Shown here one piece after another: positions 54,688 through 62,720 of a stretch of DNA of 64,000 bases (position 1 is its first letter; every line of letters begins with the position of its first letter). The notes beneath the pieces were generated by a model. That model searched no databases, was not told where the DNA came from, and saw nothing but the letters and a program-made list of their open reading frames with translations. Source of the DNA: Paenibacillus doosanensis (GTDB taxonomy: Bacteria > Bacillota > Bacilli > Paenibacillales > NBRC-103111); the NCBI RefSeq assembly GCF_025060755.1, contig NZ_JANYUY010000013.1, forward strand, positions 62,001 to 126,000. Reading direction: 5' to 3'. The translations under genes and the position numbers were made by a program.

Positions 54688-55608
54688 GTGGCAACGACCA
54701 AAAAAAATGTTAAGTTTAATGCGAGAGGGCTGCAAGTAGCCGGTATTTTGAATTTACCTGAACATATTGAGGAGAATAAGCAATACCCTGCCATTGTTTG
54801 CGTTCATCCCGGCAGCAGCTGTAAAGACCAAACGGCAGGCATCTATGCGGAGAAACTGGCCGAGCTCGGGTATGTAACCATTGCATTTGATGCATCCTAT
54901 CAGGGAGAAAGCGAGGGTGAGCCCCGGTATATTGAGGAGCCGGCGGCGCGCGTTGAAGATATTCGTTGTGCCGTAGATTACCTGACTACGCTTGATTATG
55001 TAGATGAGAATCGGATCGGCGTATTGGGCGTTTGCGCAGGTGGCGGTTATGCAGTCAATGCAGCAATGACAGAACGTCGCATCCGGGCGGTCGGGACCGT
55101 CGTCGGCGCCAATATTGGCCGCGTCAATCGCGAAAGCGGCGATGCCATCAAAGCTTTGGAGGCCATCGGACAACAGCGGACTGCCGAAGCACGCGGGGCT
55201 GAACCCCTGATTACGAATTGGATTCCTCGCAATCAAGAGGAACTCGCACAAACCGGCATCACGGATATAGATATTGTTGAAGCCGTTGAATACTACACAA
55301 CTCCAAGAGGTCAAAGCCCCAATTCTCCAAATAAGCTGAAATTTACCAGCGTCGGCTCGGTGATGGCATTCGATGCTTTCCATTTGGCGGAAGAGCTTCT
55401 GACTCAGCCGTTACAAATCATCGTCGGCGACGTTCAAGGTGCATTCGGTTCATACAAAGACGGCCATGAGCTTTTTAGCAAAGCCGCTTCGAAGAATAAG
55501 GATTTATTCATTGTCGAGGGCGCGTCTCACTATGATTTATATGACAGACCGGAACCGGTTAAACAAGCCGTTGAAAAATTGGGAGCTTTCTATAAAGAAT
55601 ATCTTTAA
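54688..55608 (+). CDS. Alpha/beta hydrolase, dienelactone-hydrolase/YcjY-like
   Basis: A 306-residue cytoplasmic alpha/beta hydrolase. The nucleophile elbow reads GVCAGGGY with Cys in place of Ser, as in dienelactone hydrolases and YcjY-type proteins. A late Asp (IVGDVQGAFG) and His (ASHYDLYD) complete the triad. GTG 54688 is the start, after AAAGGCGG. Regulation by the divergent TetR gene is likely. The substrate is unknown; detoxification of a lipophilic ester or lactone is plausible. Confidence 0.82.
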   Translation: MATTKKNVKFNARGLQVAGILNLPEHIEENKQYPAIVCVHPGSSCKDQTAGIYAEKLAELGYVTIAFDASYQGESEGEPRYIEEPAARVEDIRCAVDYLTTLDYVDENRIGVLGVCAGGGYAVNAAMTERRIRAVGTVVGANIGRVNRESGDAIKALEAIGQQRTAEARGAEPLITNWIPRNQEELAQTGITDIDIVEAVEYYTTPRGQSPNSPNKLKFTSVGSVMAFDAFHLAEELLTQPLQIIVGDVQGAFGSYKDGHELFSKAASKNKDLFIVEGASHYDLYDRPEPVKQAVEKLGAFYKEYL

Positions 55609-55633
55609 AACAGTCGGACCGTGACAGCGCAGC

Positions 55634-55682
55634 AAAAAGATCGGGTTCAGGATGAAGCTTCTCCTAAACCCGATCTTTTTTT
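55634..55682 (+). terminator. Terminator after hydrolase gene
   Basis: AAAAGATCGGGTT pairs with AACCCGATCTTTT and continues with T's, 25 bases after the stop codon. Between it and 55948 lie about 265 bases with no gene recognised; the response regulator promoter should be there. Confidence 0.87.
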
Positions 55683-55947
55683 CATTTTGGCATTCTATCT
55701 GATTAGTTTCATTTGAGACGGATCAGGATATGGTTCCGTTTCTTCATTTATGAGACGCTGCTGCGCGGCGCAAAGTTTCAGCTGTATTCGGGACTGCAGC
55801 GGAATGAAACGGCTATTAGCCCCATGGCTGCGTGTGCCGGGAAATAGCGTACAGAGCCCCTGTTGTTGCGAATGCAACAGCTGTATGGCGCAAACGACTG
55901 AAACAAAATCGATGACAGCTCCGTCGATTACATGAGGGGGTCATCGA

Positions 55948-56604
55948 ATGGCGCATATTCTCATCGTAGAGGATGAGCTGGCTATCAACGATCTGATTGC
56001 CATGAACTTGGAATTGGTAGGGCATAGCTGTGAACAGGTATATAACGGCCATGAGGCGTCGGAGCGTTTGAAAAGTAATACTTATGCATTGATAATCATG
56101 GATATTATGCTGCCGGGATTGGACGGCTTTCAACTGATACAGCATGTGGCTGAGGGGACGCCGGTCATTTTCCTGACCGCCATGGGCAGCTTGTCCGACA
56201 AAGTGAAGGGGCTGAAGCTGGGCGCCGACGATTATATCGTAAAACCGTTCGAAACCGTGGAGCTGCTGGCGCGAATTGATGCGGTGCTGCGACGCGTTCA
56301 GCGGGCTACGCCCGTTTTTGCCCTTGACGATACGGTTGTCAATCTGGACAGCAGGGTGGTTACGGTAAACGGCTCCGAGGTTGAATTCACACACCGCGAA
56401 TACGAGTTGCTGGAGACGCTGATCAAGAATAAAAATATTGCGCTGTCCCGCGAAAAACTGCTTCATCTTGTTTGGGGATACGACTATATGGGCGAAACGA
56501 GGACGGTAGACGTACATATTCAAAAGCTGCGCAAAAAATTAAATTGGGAGCAGCGGATCAAGACCGTCTATAAAATGGGCTACCGGCTGGAGGCTAACCC
56601 ATGA
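55948..56604 (+). CDS. OmpR-family response regulator
   Basis: A 218-residue regulator: receiver domain (1-115) with acidic pair Glu8-Asp9, phosphoacceptor Asp52 (IIMDIMLPG) and Lys in DDYIVKPF, then an OmpR-type winged helix (about 125-218). GAGGGGG precedes ATG 55948. Its stop codon overlaps the start of the sensor kinase gene by four bases. The target is unknown but probably includes the secreted protein gene at 58083. Confidence 0.9.
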   Translation: MAHILIVEDELAINDLIAMNLELVGHSCEQVYNGHEASERLKSNTYALIIMDIMLPGLDGFQLIQHVAEGTPVIFLTAMGSLSDKVKGLKLGADDYIVKPFETVELLARIDAVLRRVQRATPVFALDDTVVNLDSRVVTVNGSEVEFTHREYELLETLIKNKNIALSREKLLHLVWGYDYMGETRTVDVHIQKLRKKLNWEQRIKTVYKMGYRLEANP

Positions 56605-57995
56605 AATTTTGGCAAAAAACGTTTATCCTCATCCTTGCGGTAGTCATTGTATTCATTAATGTATGTCTATACCTTATCGCCAGATCGTATTTCGCGCTGG
56701 ATATGAAACGGGATGCCGACAGGGCAATGGGCGAATATCAGTTTATTTCCAATAGCATTTATCAAACTTTGGACAGCCTGTATTTCAGGGAGCAAACGCT
56801 GCCGATACCGGAGCAGATGCGAAGCTTCATGCGCTCGTATGCCGATTATTACGCACACCAGCATGTGTACTTGGAGCTGCTTCGTTCGGATCAGCTCATT
56901 TTCTCTAACGTGCCGGCTCATGCCGCAGCGCCGAATGCTTCCGGGGAAGCGGATCGGACGAAGATCCGGATGGTCAACGAAGGCCCGTTTTTATGGATCA
57001 CCGGCAGCGTCGGCGGTCATTACGATAATTACACGCTGGTGTATGCGCGCGATAACGCCGAGCTGTATCAGGCCCAATCCGAGCTGACCCGCTACTTGAT
57101 CATCGTGAGCGTTGCTATGGAGATCGCCTTGGCGTTAGCGCTGCTGCTGCTGCTTAAGAGATTGACTTACCCCGTCCGGGCTTTGCAGCAAGCCGTCGGC
57201 GAAATTGCGGGAGGCGTCTATGATCGCGCCATCGCAGTGAAGGGGAAGGACGAGTTCCGCGATCTTGCCGTAAACTTCAATCAAATGGCCGCAAGCATCC
57301 GGGAAAAGATTGCCGAACTCGATCAAGCCGCGCACAATAAACAGCGTCTCGTGGACAATCTGGCTCATGAGCTGAGAACGCCGCTGACGGCCATTCGCGG
57401 ATATGCGGAATATTTGCAGCATGCGAACGCCCGTGAACAGGACCGTATGAAGGCGGCCCGTTATATTTTGACGGAAACCGACAGAATGCAGAATCTTGCC
57501 TTCAAACTGCTGGACTTGGCGCTCATAAGCAACAATGCGATGGAACGGCTTCCCGTCATGCCATCCCGATTGCTGGAAGCGGTGCGGGCGGCGGCCGAGC
57601 AAAAACTGCGGGAGAAACAGATGCGGCTCGAAGTCTCTTGCCGTCTGGATGAAATCACGGGAGATGCGGTGCTGCTGCAATCGATGCTGATCAACGTTAT
57701 CGACAACGCCGCTAACGCTTCCGCTGCGGGTTCGATTATACGTTTGTCGGCTTATGCCGATGCAGTGCCGGTGCTGGAGGTGCAGGATTTCGGCTGCGGC
57801 ATGGAAGAGGAGCAGACGGCATTGGTGTGCGAACCGTTCTATCGGGTGGATCGGGCGCGCTCCAGAAATGCGGGCGGAGTGGGCTTGGGGCTGTCGTTAT
57901 GCCGACAAATCGCGAAGCTGCACGGAGCCGAGTTTCAAATTAAGTCCCGGCCGGGAGAAGGAACGACGGTGCGGGTTATTTTTACAACTTCATAA
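56601..57995 (+). CDS. Sensor histidine kinase
   Basis: A 464-residue membrane kinase: span 1 (about 8-28), extracellular sensor region (about 29-165), span 2 (about 166-188), HAMP (190-240), dimerisation domain with phospho-His256 (LAHELRTPLTAIRGY) and an ATPase domain with N-box (NVIDNAANAS), G1 (DFGCGM) and G2 (GVGLGLSLC). It pairs with the overlapping response regulator. The sensor part is not recognised, so the signal is unknown. Confidence 0.9.
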   Translation: MKFWQKTFILILAVVIVFINVCLYLIARSYFALDMKRDADRAMGEYQFISNSIYQTLDSLYFREQTLPIPEQMRSFMRSYADYYAHQHVYLELLRSDQLIFSNVPAHAAAPNASGEADRTKIRMVNEGPFLWITGSVGGHYDNYTLVYARDNAELYQAQSELTRYLIIVSVAMEIALALALLLLLKRLTYPVRALQQAVGEIAGGVYDRAIAVKGKDEFRDLAVNFNQMAASIREKIAELDQAAHNKQRLVDNLAHELRTPLTAIRGYAEYLQHANAREQDRMKAARYILTETDRMQNLAFKLLDLALISNNAMERLPVMPSRLLEAVRAAAEQKLREKQMRLEVSCRLDEITGDAVLLQSMLINVIDNAANASAAGSIIRLSAYADAVPVLEVQDFGCGMEEEQTALVCEPFYRVDRARSRNAGGVGLGLSLCRQIAKLHGAEFQIKSRPGEGTTVRVIFTTS

Positions 57996-58082
57996 CAACT
58001 CTTTGAAAACTCGATAATATCCGCGGATGTATGATGGGGGTGTAAGTACTTCGGTACAATTCAATCAGAGGAGACGATCGAG

Positions 58083-58958
58083 ATGAACAAGCTGAAGACG
58101 ACTGTGAAAAAGGCGGGGGTATTTGTTGCAGCGGCCGCTTTAATTGCCGGCGGCGGCGGGACGATGTATATCCTGCTCAGCGGCGAGACTTTCGCGCAAA
58201 CCGGCGTGCAAGTTGTGCAGCAGCCGAAAAGGGATGTACTGCCGGAAACCAAGGCGGCTGCGACGGAGGTAAAAGCGGAATACACGGTGATCGATCAATC
58301 CGCGGCATATACTACGGATAAGCTCAAAGAAACGCTTACAGCCAAGGGCGCTCCGACAGCGGAGCTGGAGAGCCGGGCTGCGGAGCTTCAGTCTACATAC
58401 GTCCCGGGGGAGAAGGATATTACTGCCGAACAAGCAGCCGCTTATGGAGCGGGGCTGCTCAAAAAAACGTTTGCCGCCGACCTTAACGGGTACACGGCCC
58501 GCGCAGGCTTTCTCAAAGGCTCCGTACCAGGTACCGACACTTGGTCCGTCACGTTTGAGCCGGCAGGGCCATCCGGCGGCGCTGCCGCTGAAGCGAGCGG
58601 CGCAAAGTCCTACTCGGTTTACCTGAACTCCGTTAACGGCAAGATCATTAACGCCTCGTCCTCCTATGACCGGAATGCAGTGAAGAATGCGGACTTGAAC
58701 GACCCGGCCTGGAAGGAAAAGGCAAAACAGGCTGTGACCGCTCTGCTGCCCACCAATGTAACGATTACTTCCGTCAAAATCACGGCCGCAGACGGCGTCG
58801 ACAAAATCGGCGTTCCCGTCCTGTGCGAGCTGTCCGACGGCTCGGCCTATATGGCGGGACTGGCCGGCGACAACAAGGAGATCGTCAATCTCTATTACTT
58901 TCAAACCGGATACGACGGCAGCCTGGATCGTACGATCAACAAGCAAAAACAGATGTAG
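58083..58958 (+). CDS. Secreted or membrane-anchored protein of unknown function, linked to two-component system
   Basis: A 291-residue protein with one N-terminal hydrophobic segment (about 10-33), which is a signal or anchor, then an Ala/Lys-rich linker and a mixed alpha/beta region. The C-terminal half (SYSVYLNSVNGKIINASSSYD; PVLCELSDGSAYMAGLAGD) has a repeat-like beta pattern that faintly recalls PepSY modules, but I cannot assign a family. It starts 87 bases after the kinase gene with its own ribosome site (GGAGACGATCG). It may be a target or signal-modulating partner of that system. Confidence 0.7.
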   Translation: MNKLKTTVKKAGVFVAAAALIAGGGGTMYILLSGETFAQTGVQVVQQPKRDVLPETKAAATEVKAEYTVIDQSAAYTTDKLKETLTAKGAPTAELESRAAELQSTYVPGEKDITAEQAAAYGAGLLKKTFAADLNGYTARAGFLKGSVPGTDTWSVTFEPAGPSGGAAAEASGAKSYSVYLNSVNGKIINASSSYDRNAVKNADLNDPAWKEKAKQAVTALLPTNVTITSVKITAADGVDKIGVPVLCELSDGSAYMAGLAGDNKEIVNLYYFQTGYDGSLDRTINKQKQM

Positions 58959-59059
58959 GCGCATATAGGGGATTGATGAAAAAGGAACGCGGCGGCAGTT
59001 CCAGATTACCGAGAAACCTTGGGTCTTAATCTAGACCTGGGATTAAACAAGCAATGAAG

Positions 59060-59091
59060 AAAGCCCCTCCTTAGCGGGATGAGGCTTTTTT
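59060..59091 (+). terminator. Terminator after secreted protein gene
   Basis: AAGCCCCTC pairs with GAGGCTT (one bulge) and continues into TTTTTT, about 100 bases after the stop codon. Confidence 0.7.
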
Positions 59092-59634
59092 GCACGTAGT
59101 CGCTCAAAATGTGAAGCTTCAGTGGAGGAATTTCAAGAGGTAATTCAAGTTGTGCAATAGAGTTCCACTTTAAGGAAAAAATGCAATAATCGACCTATGA
59201 AAATGAATTCTCCCCTAATGAATGAAATCTGCTTTCGTAATAAAGTAAAATTACATTCTTTTAGTCAGTTTTGACGGCGGCCGTTCACGGTTCATTTTAC
59301 AAGCGCTTTCATGACTAATCTATCTTTGTAAGGAGGGGGTATTTTCCAACCGCCAGACTTCAGCAAGGGGGGTAATCCTATTAAATTTACAAGAACTATT
59401 TAAAGAACTCAATCACAGCGAATGTGCCAGAGTACCCATTTTAAAGAGTCTGTAGAATCAATTTGACTTCTTTCTACTACTTACTTAACCGGCATTATGA
59501 AACGAAATGGAACGCCGTCTTCCAGTCACGAAACAACAAATCAGGTTACCGCAGTAGTTATCATGTGATTAAAGGAAGAACAGGAGCTCGCTTTTGCATG
59601 CAGGAAAGCGAAAATAGGGAGGATTTTAAAAAAC
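59092..59634. other. AT-rich control region before orphan binding protein
   Basis: About 540 bases with no gene recognised; base composition drops in GC here and stays low to the window end. It contains the cre-like site at 59298 and, at the end, AGGGAGG before ATG 59635. Confidence 0.45.
59298..59311 (-). promoter_or_regulatory. Candidate catabolite-response (cre) site
   Basis: On the minus strand TGAAAGCGCTTGTA matches TGWAANCGNTNWCA with two mismatches. It shares CAAGCGCTTT with the site at 558-571. It is 324 bases before the binding protein start, so the transcript may start nearby. Confidence 0.45.
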
Positions 59635-60963
59635 ATGAACAAAATCGTATCGAGAACTTTTTTGTTGACTTCATCACTAGCGTTGTTGGCAGGATGCACG
59701 TCCTTACCTGCAATTGAAGAAAATCCTACTACACCCAAATCTTCACCCAATGAATTGTTTATTTACACGGTCTATCCTGCCTATTTTGCAAAGGAAGAAG
59801 AGTTCGATAAGCAAATCGGGCAATTTTTGAAAAAGAAGTTTCCCGATATAACAATCAAGCACGTTCACTGGGACAAAGGCCGTGAATATAAGGATTTGAT
59901 TGCTGCAGGAACAATCCCGGATATCATTTTGGATAATACTCGGATGAATGTACAAAGATATATTTTTGATAATGATCTTCAATATGATATCGGAGATTTG
60001 ATTAAAAAATATAACTTCGACATGAGCAAGTTAAATCCGGCCCAGGTAGCCCAGATGAAGAACTTGACGCCGGAAGGAAAGCTAATCGGTCTGCCTTATA
60101 ATAATAACGATTTCCTTTTGTTCTATAACAAAGACATCTTCGACAAGTTCGGTGTGGATTATCCGAAGGATGGCATGACGTACGATGAGATCTACGAGCT
60201 GGCAAAGAAGCTGACCCGAGTAGATGGGGAAGTTACTTACAAAGGCTACTCGCAAAACCCGGGGCATTATATGAACTACAATCAGCTTTCCCTCTCACCG
60301 CTTAGCATGAAGGAAGATAAAGCCAGCTTGAATACGCCGGAGTGGAAAAAAATCGTGGACAATATGAGACGTTTCTATGATATTCCTGCAAATCAGTTCG
60401 ATACCGTCGAAGTGTTCGCATCAAAAGGAAATATCGCTATGGCTGTTGCAACGGTGGACCATCTTGTTTCATTCTATGAACAAAATAAGAACTTGAACTT
60501 CGATGTCGTTTCTGTACCGTCCTTCAGTGAATCGCCGAATACGAGATATCAACCGAATTTGTATTCCATGTACATTACGAAGCAATCCATGAAGAAGGAT
60601 CTTGCCTTCCAGGCTATGGCCGCCATTCTATCCGAGGAACATCAAGTAGAATTGGCGAAGGAAGGTGTTATCGTTCCAATGGAGTCCAAAGCGGTACAAG
60701 AAGCATTCGGTCAAAACCTGCCGCAAATGCGTGGTAAAAATACGAAAGCGATCTTCAACGGCAAAACAGCGATGCCTCCAGCCGCACGTGCTGCTGGTCT
60801 TCTTTGGTATGACGTTCCGATGCAAAATGTATTCGCGCCTCTTATCTTCAAAGAATCGAAAGACTCGGTCACGGCACTGCGGATGGTTGAAGAGCAGTCT
60901 ACTAAGGCCATCGAGACCAATAAGGTGGCTAAGACAGAGCTCGAAAAGACGGCTAAAAAATAA
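59635..60963 (+). CDS. Orphan extracellular solute-binding lipoprotein
   Basis: A 442-residue family 1-type binding protein with lipoprotein signal LLAGC (Cys21). The segment LFYNKDIFDKFGVDYPKDGMTYDE matches the one in the protein at 17287, so these are paralogues of the same subfamily. AGGGAGG precedes ATG 59635. No permease gene is adjacent. It lies before two genes for related SLH-like proteins in a lower-GC segment. Role inferred: oligosaccharide capture at the cell surface. Confidence 0.87.
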   Translation: MNKIVSRTFLLTSSLALLAGCTSLPAIEENPTTPKSSPNELFIYTVYPAYFAKEEEFDKQIGQFLKKKFPDITIKHVHWDKGREYKDLIAAGTIPDIILDNTRMNVQRYIFDNDLQYDIGDLIKKYNFDMSKLNPAQVAQMKNLTPEGKLIGLPYNNNDFLLFYNKDIFDKFGVDYPKDGMTYDEIYELAKKLTRVDGEVTYKGYSQNPGHYMNYNQLSLSPLSMKEDKASLNTPEWKKIVDNMRRFYDIPANQFDTVEVFASKGNIAMAVATVDHLVSFYEQNKNLNFDVVSVPSFSESPNTRYQPNLYSMYITKQSMKKDLAFQAMAAILSEEHQVELAKEGVIVPMESKAVQEAFGQNLPQMRGKNTKAIFNGKTAMPPAARAAGLLWYDVPMQNVFAPLIFKESKDSVTALRMVEEQSTKAIETNKVAKTELEKTAKK

Positions 60964-61102
60964 TATCATCATTGATAAAGCGCTCTCATTAAATGTTGAA
61001 TGAACTGAGGGTTGATGCGCACACAGGTGTTATAGCACTTAGAATGACGGAAGAGGGGAGATCAAATCATCCATACGCAGAAGAAAGCTTCGAAAGGAGG
61101 TG

Positions 61103-61192
61103 ATGGATGGCGCATCCAAGCAATGGTTTGAAGTGCAGGGTAAACGATTCTCAATGTGGATCAAAACGAAAATGAGGATGGTGTCTGAGTGA
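61103..61192 (+). CDS. Possible 29-residue leader peptide, coupled to next gene
   Basis: AAAGGAGGTG is followed by two overlapping ATGs. The one at 61103 opens 29 codons ending in TGA that overlaps the GTG start of the next gene by four bases. The ribosome site is very strong but closer to this ATG (2 bases) than to the ATG at 61107 (6 bases), which opens 22 codons ending at 61175. Either may be a leader; the product is not recognised. Confidence 0.25.
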   Translation: MDGASKQWFEVQGKRFSMWIKTKMRMVSE

Positions 61193-62553
61193 GAAAAATA
61201 ATCGCTTTTGTATTATGTTTCTTTCTGTTATCTTTCACAGTACTTCCATTTGCTTCAGTGATTGCTCAAGAGGGAGTCAAGACGGTAGAAGATTTCAACG
61301 ATTTAAAGACCCTCCCTCAAGAAACGAAAGCTAAATTCGATGAACTGATTCGTGGTGGCGTGTTTAGCGGCCTCTCGGAAGATACATTCGGTTTGGATTC
61401 CAAGATGGATCGTGCACAATTTGCAAAGGTAGCAACTCTCATTTTTTCACTACCAATGGATAAGACGCTTGCAAAGCCTTCCTTTACCGACTTGGGTACC
61501 GATCATTGGTCTTTCACGTATGTGGAGGCATTGAAAAAGGCAGGACTTACAAATGGTTATGATTCGGAAGGCAAAATGTATAATCCATCCGGGGAAGTAT
61601 CCCGTCAAGAGCTGGCTGCATTTCTTATCCGCGGCCTTGGCTTGGATGAGCCTGTTCAAAAAGCAGTGCCAGTGGCGGACGGCACCGTGGACGATTGGGC
61701 TAAGGGATATGTAACGCTTGCTCTGGAGAAGAATATTATGACGAAGCTGGACAATGGTACATTTGGAGGCAAGACACCGGCCACACGTAAAATGCTTGTC
61801 CTTGCCAGCTATGAGGCAACAAAAATATTGGCTGGTCCGGCCGCATCGCCGTTGCCGTCGCCAACACCAGCTACAACCCCAACTCCTGAGCCGAATAAAG
61901 AGGATTCAGGCAAAGTCTCTGCAAAAGGAAAAAGAGTTCTTATGACTAGCGATGTGAACACGAGTAATCCCGATTTTCGCAAGGACGACAATATGGTTGT
62001 AAACCGTCTGCAATCTCTTGGCTTCGAAGTAGATCGGTTGGCCAGTACAAAAATTACTGCGGAAGCATTTGAAGGCTATGATCTTGCCTATATCGGCTGG
62101 TCGACGAATCCTAAATATGTAAAGAAGAAATTGAAATCGCTTCCTATTCCGATTATTTATAGCCATTCCCGTACCATGGGAGATGCCGATTTATCTTCGG
62201 TTTCGGAAAACGCGAACGCCGACATGCAAACGGAGATTTCGATTGTGAAGCCGGACCATCCGCTGGCGGCCGGTTTATCTGGAGATGTGCAGGTACACTA
62301 TGAGCCTTATAGACTTACATACGGGGTTCCGAGCAAGGATGCGATTGTAGTCGCGACTGTGAAAGGCGAACCCAACAAAGCAACCATCTTTGCCTATGAG
62401 AAGGGCTCCAAAAATATACAAGGGGAAACAGTGCCTGCACGCTCCGCGTTTTTCTTTACCAACTTAGGTACGCAAATGAATGATTATGCTACCGATGAAT
62501 TCTGGAAGCTATTCGATGCGGAAGCGCTCTGGGTCATTCAAAATCCGGAATAA
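61189..62553 (+). CDS. SLH-like surface protein with C-terminal amidotransferase-like domain
   Basis: A 454-residue exported protein. Signal peptide (to about residue 26), then three SLH-like repeats (about 35-215; DRAQFAKVATLIF, VSRQELAAFLIRGLGLDE, TPATRKMLVLASY), a Pro/Thr linker (about 218-235) and a C-terminal domain (about 245-454) beginning KGKRVLMTSDVN with later YIGWSTNP. That part looks like a flavodoxin- or ThuA/amidotransferase-like fold. GTG 61189 follows GAGGA. It shares N-terminal architecture with the next gene. Function not known. Confidence 0.7.
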   Translation: MRKIIAFVLCFFLLSFTVLPFASVIAQEGVKTVEDFNDLKTLPQETKAKFDELIRGGVFSGLSEDTFGLDSKMDRAQFAKVATLIFSLPMDKTLAKPSFTDLGTDHWSFTYVEALKKAGLTNGYDSEGKMYNPSGEVSRQELAAFLIRGLGLDEPVQKAVPVADGTVDDWAKGYVTLALEKNIMTKLDNGTFGGKTPATRKMLVLASYEATKILAGPAASPLPSPTPATTPTPEPNKEDSGKVSAKGKRVLMTSDVNTSNPDFRKDDNMVVNRLQSLGFEVDRLASTKITAEAFEGYDLAYIGWSTNPKYVKKKLKSLPIPIIYSHSRTMGDADLSSVSENANADMQTEISIVKPDHPLAAGLSGDVQVHYEPYRLTYGVPSKDAIVVATVKGEPNKATIFAYEKGSKNIQGETVPARSAFFFTNLGTQMNDYATDEFWKLFDAEALWVIQNPE

Positions 62554-62563
62554 TGTGTTCGAT

Positions 62564-62593
62564 GAAACTCCAGCCATCGGGCTGGAGTTTTTT
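62564..62593 (+). terminator. Terminator between the two SLH-like genes
   Basis: AAACTCCAGCC and GGCTGGAGTTT form an 11-base-pair stem with a four-base loop, then TTT, 11 bases after the stop codon. Confidence 0.88.
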
Positions 62594-62720
62594 GCATCAA
62601 CTTCTGCCGGCGATCAAATTCACATCATCCTGCCGGGACGGGCTTTATAATAGGAGGCAGCTTGGTATACAAACGAAGCAACGAGGAGATCAGGACTAAA
62701 TCGAAGAAGGCAGGTGTCGT

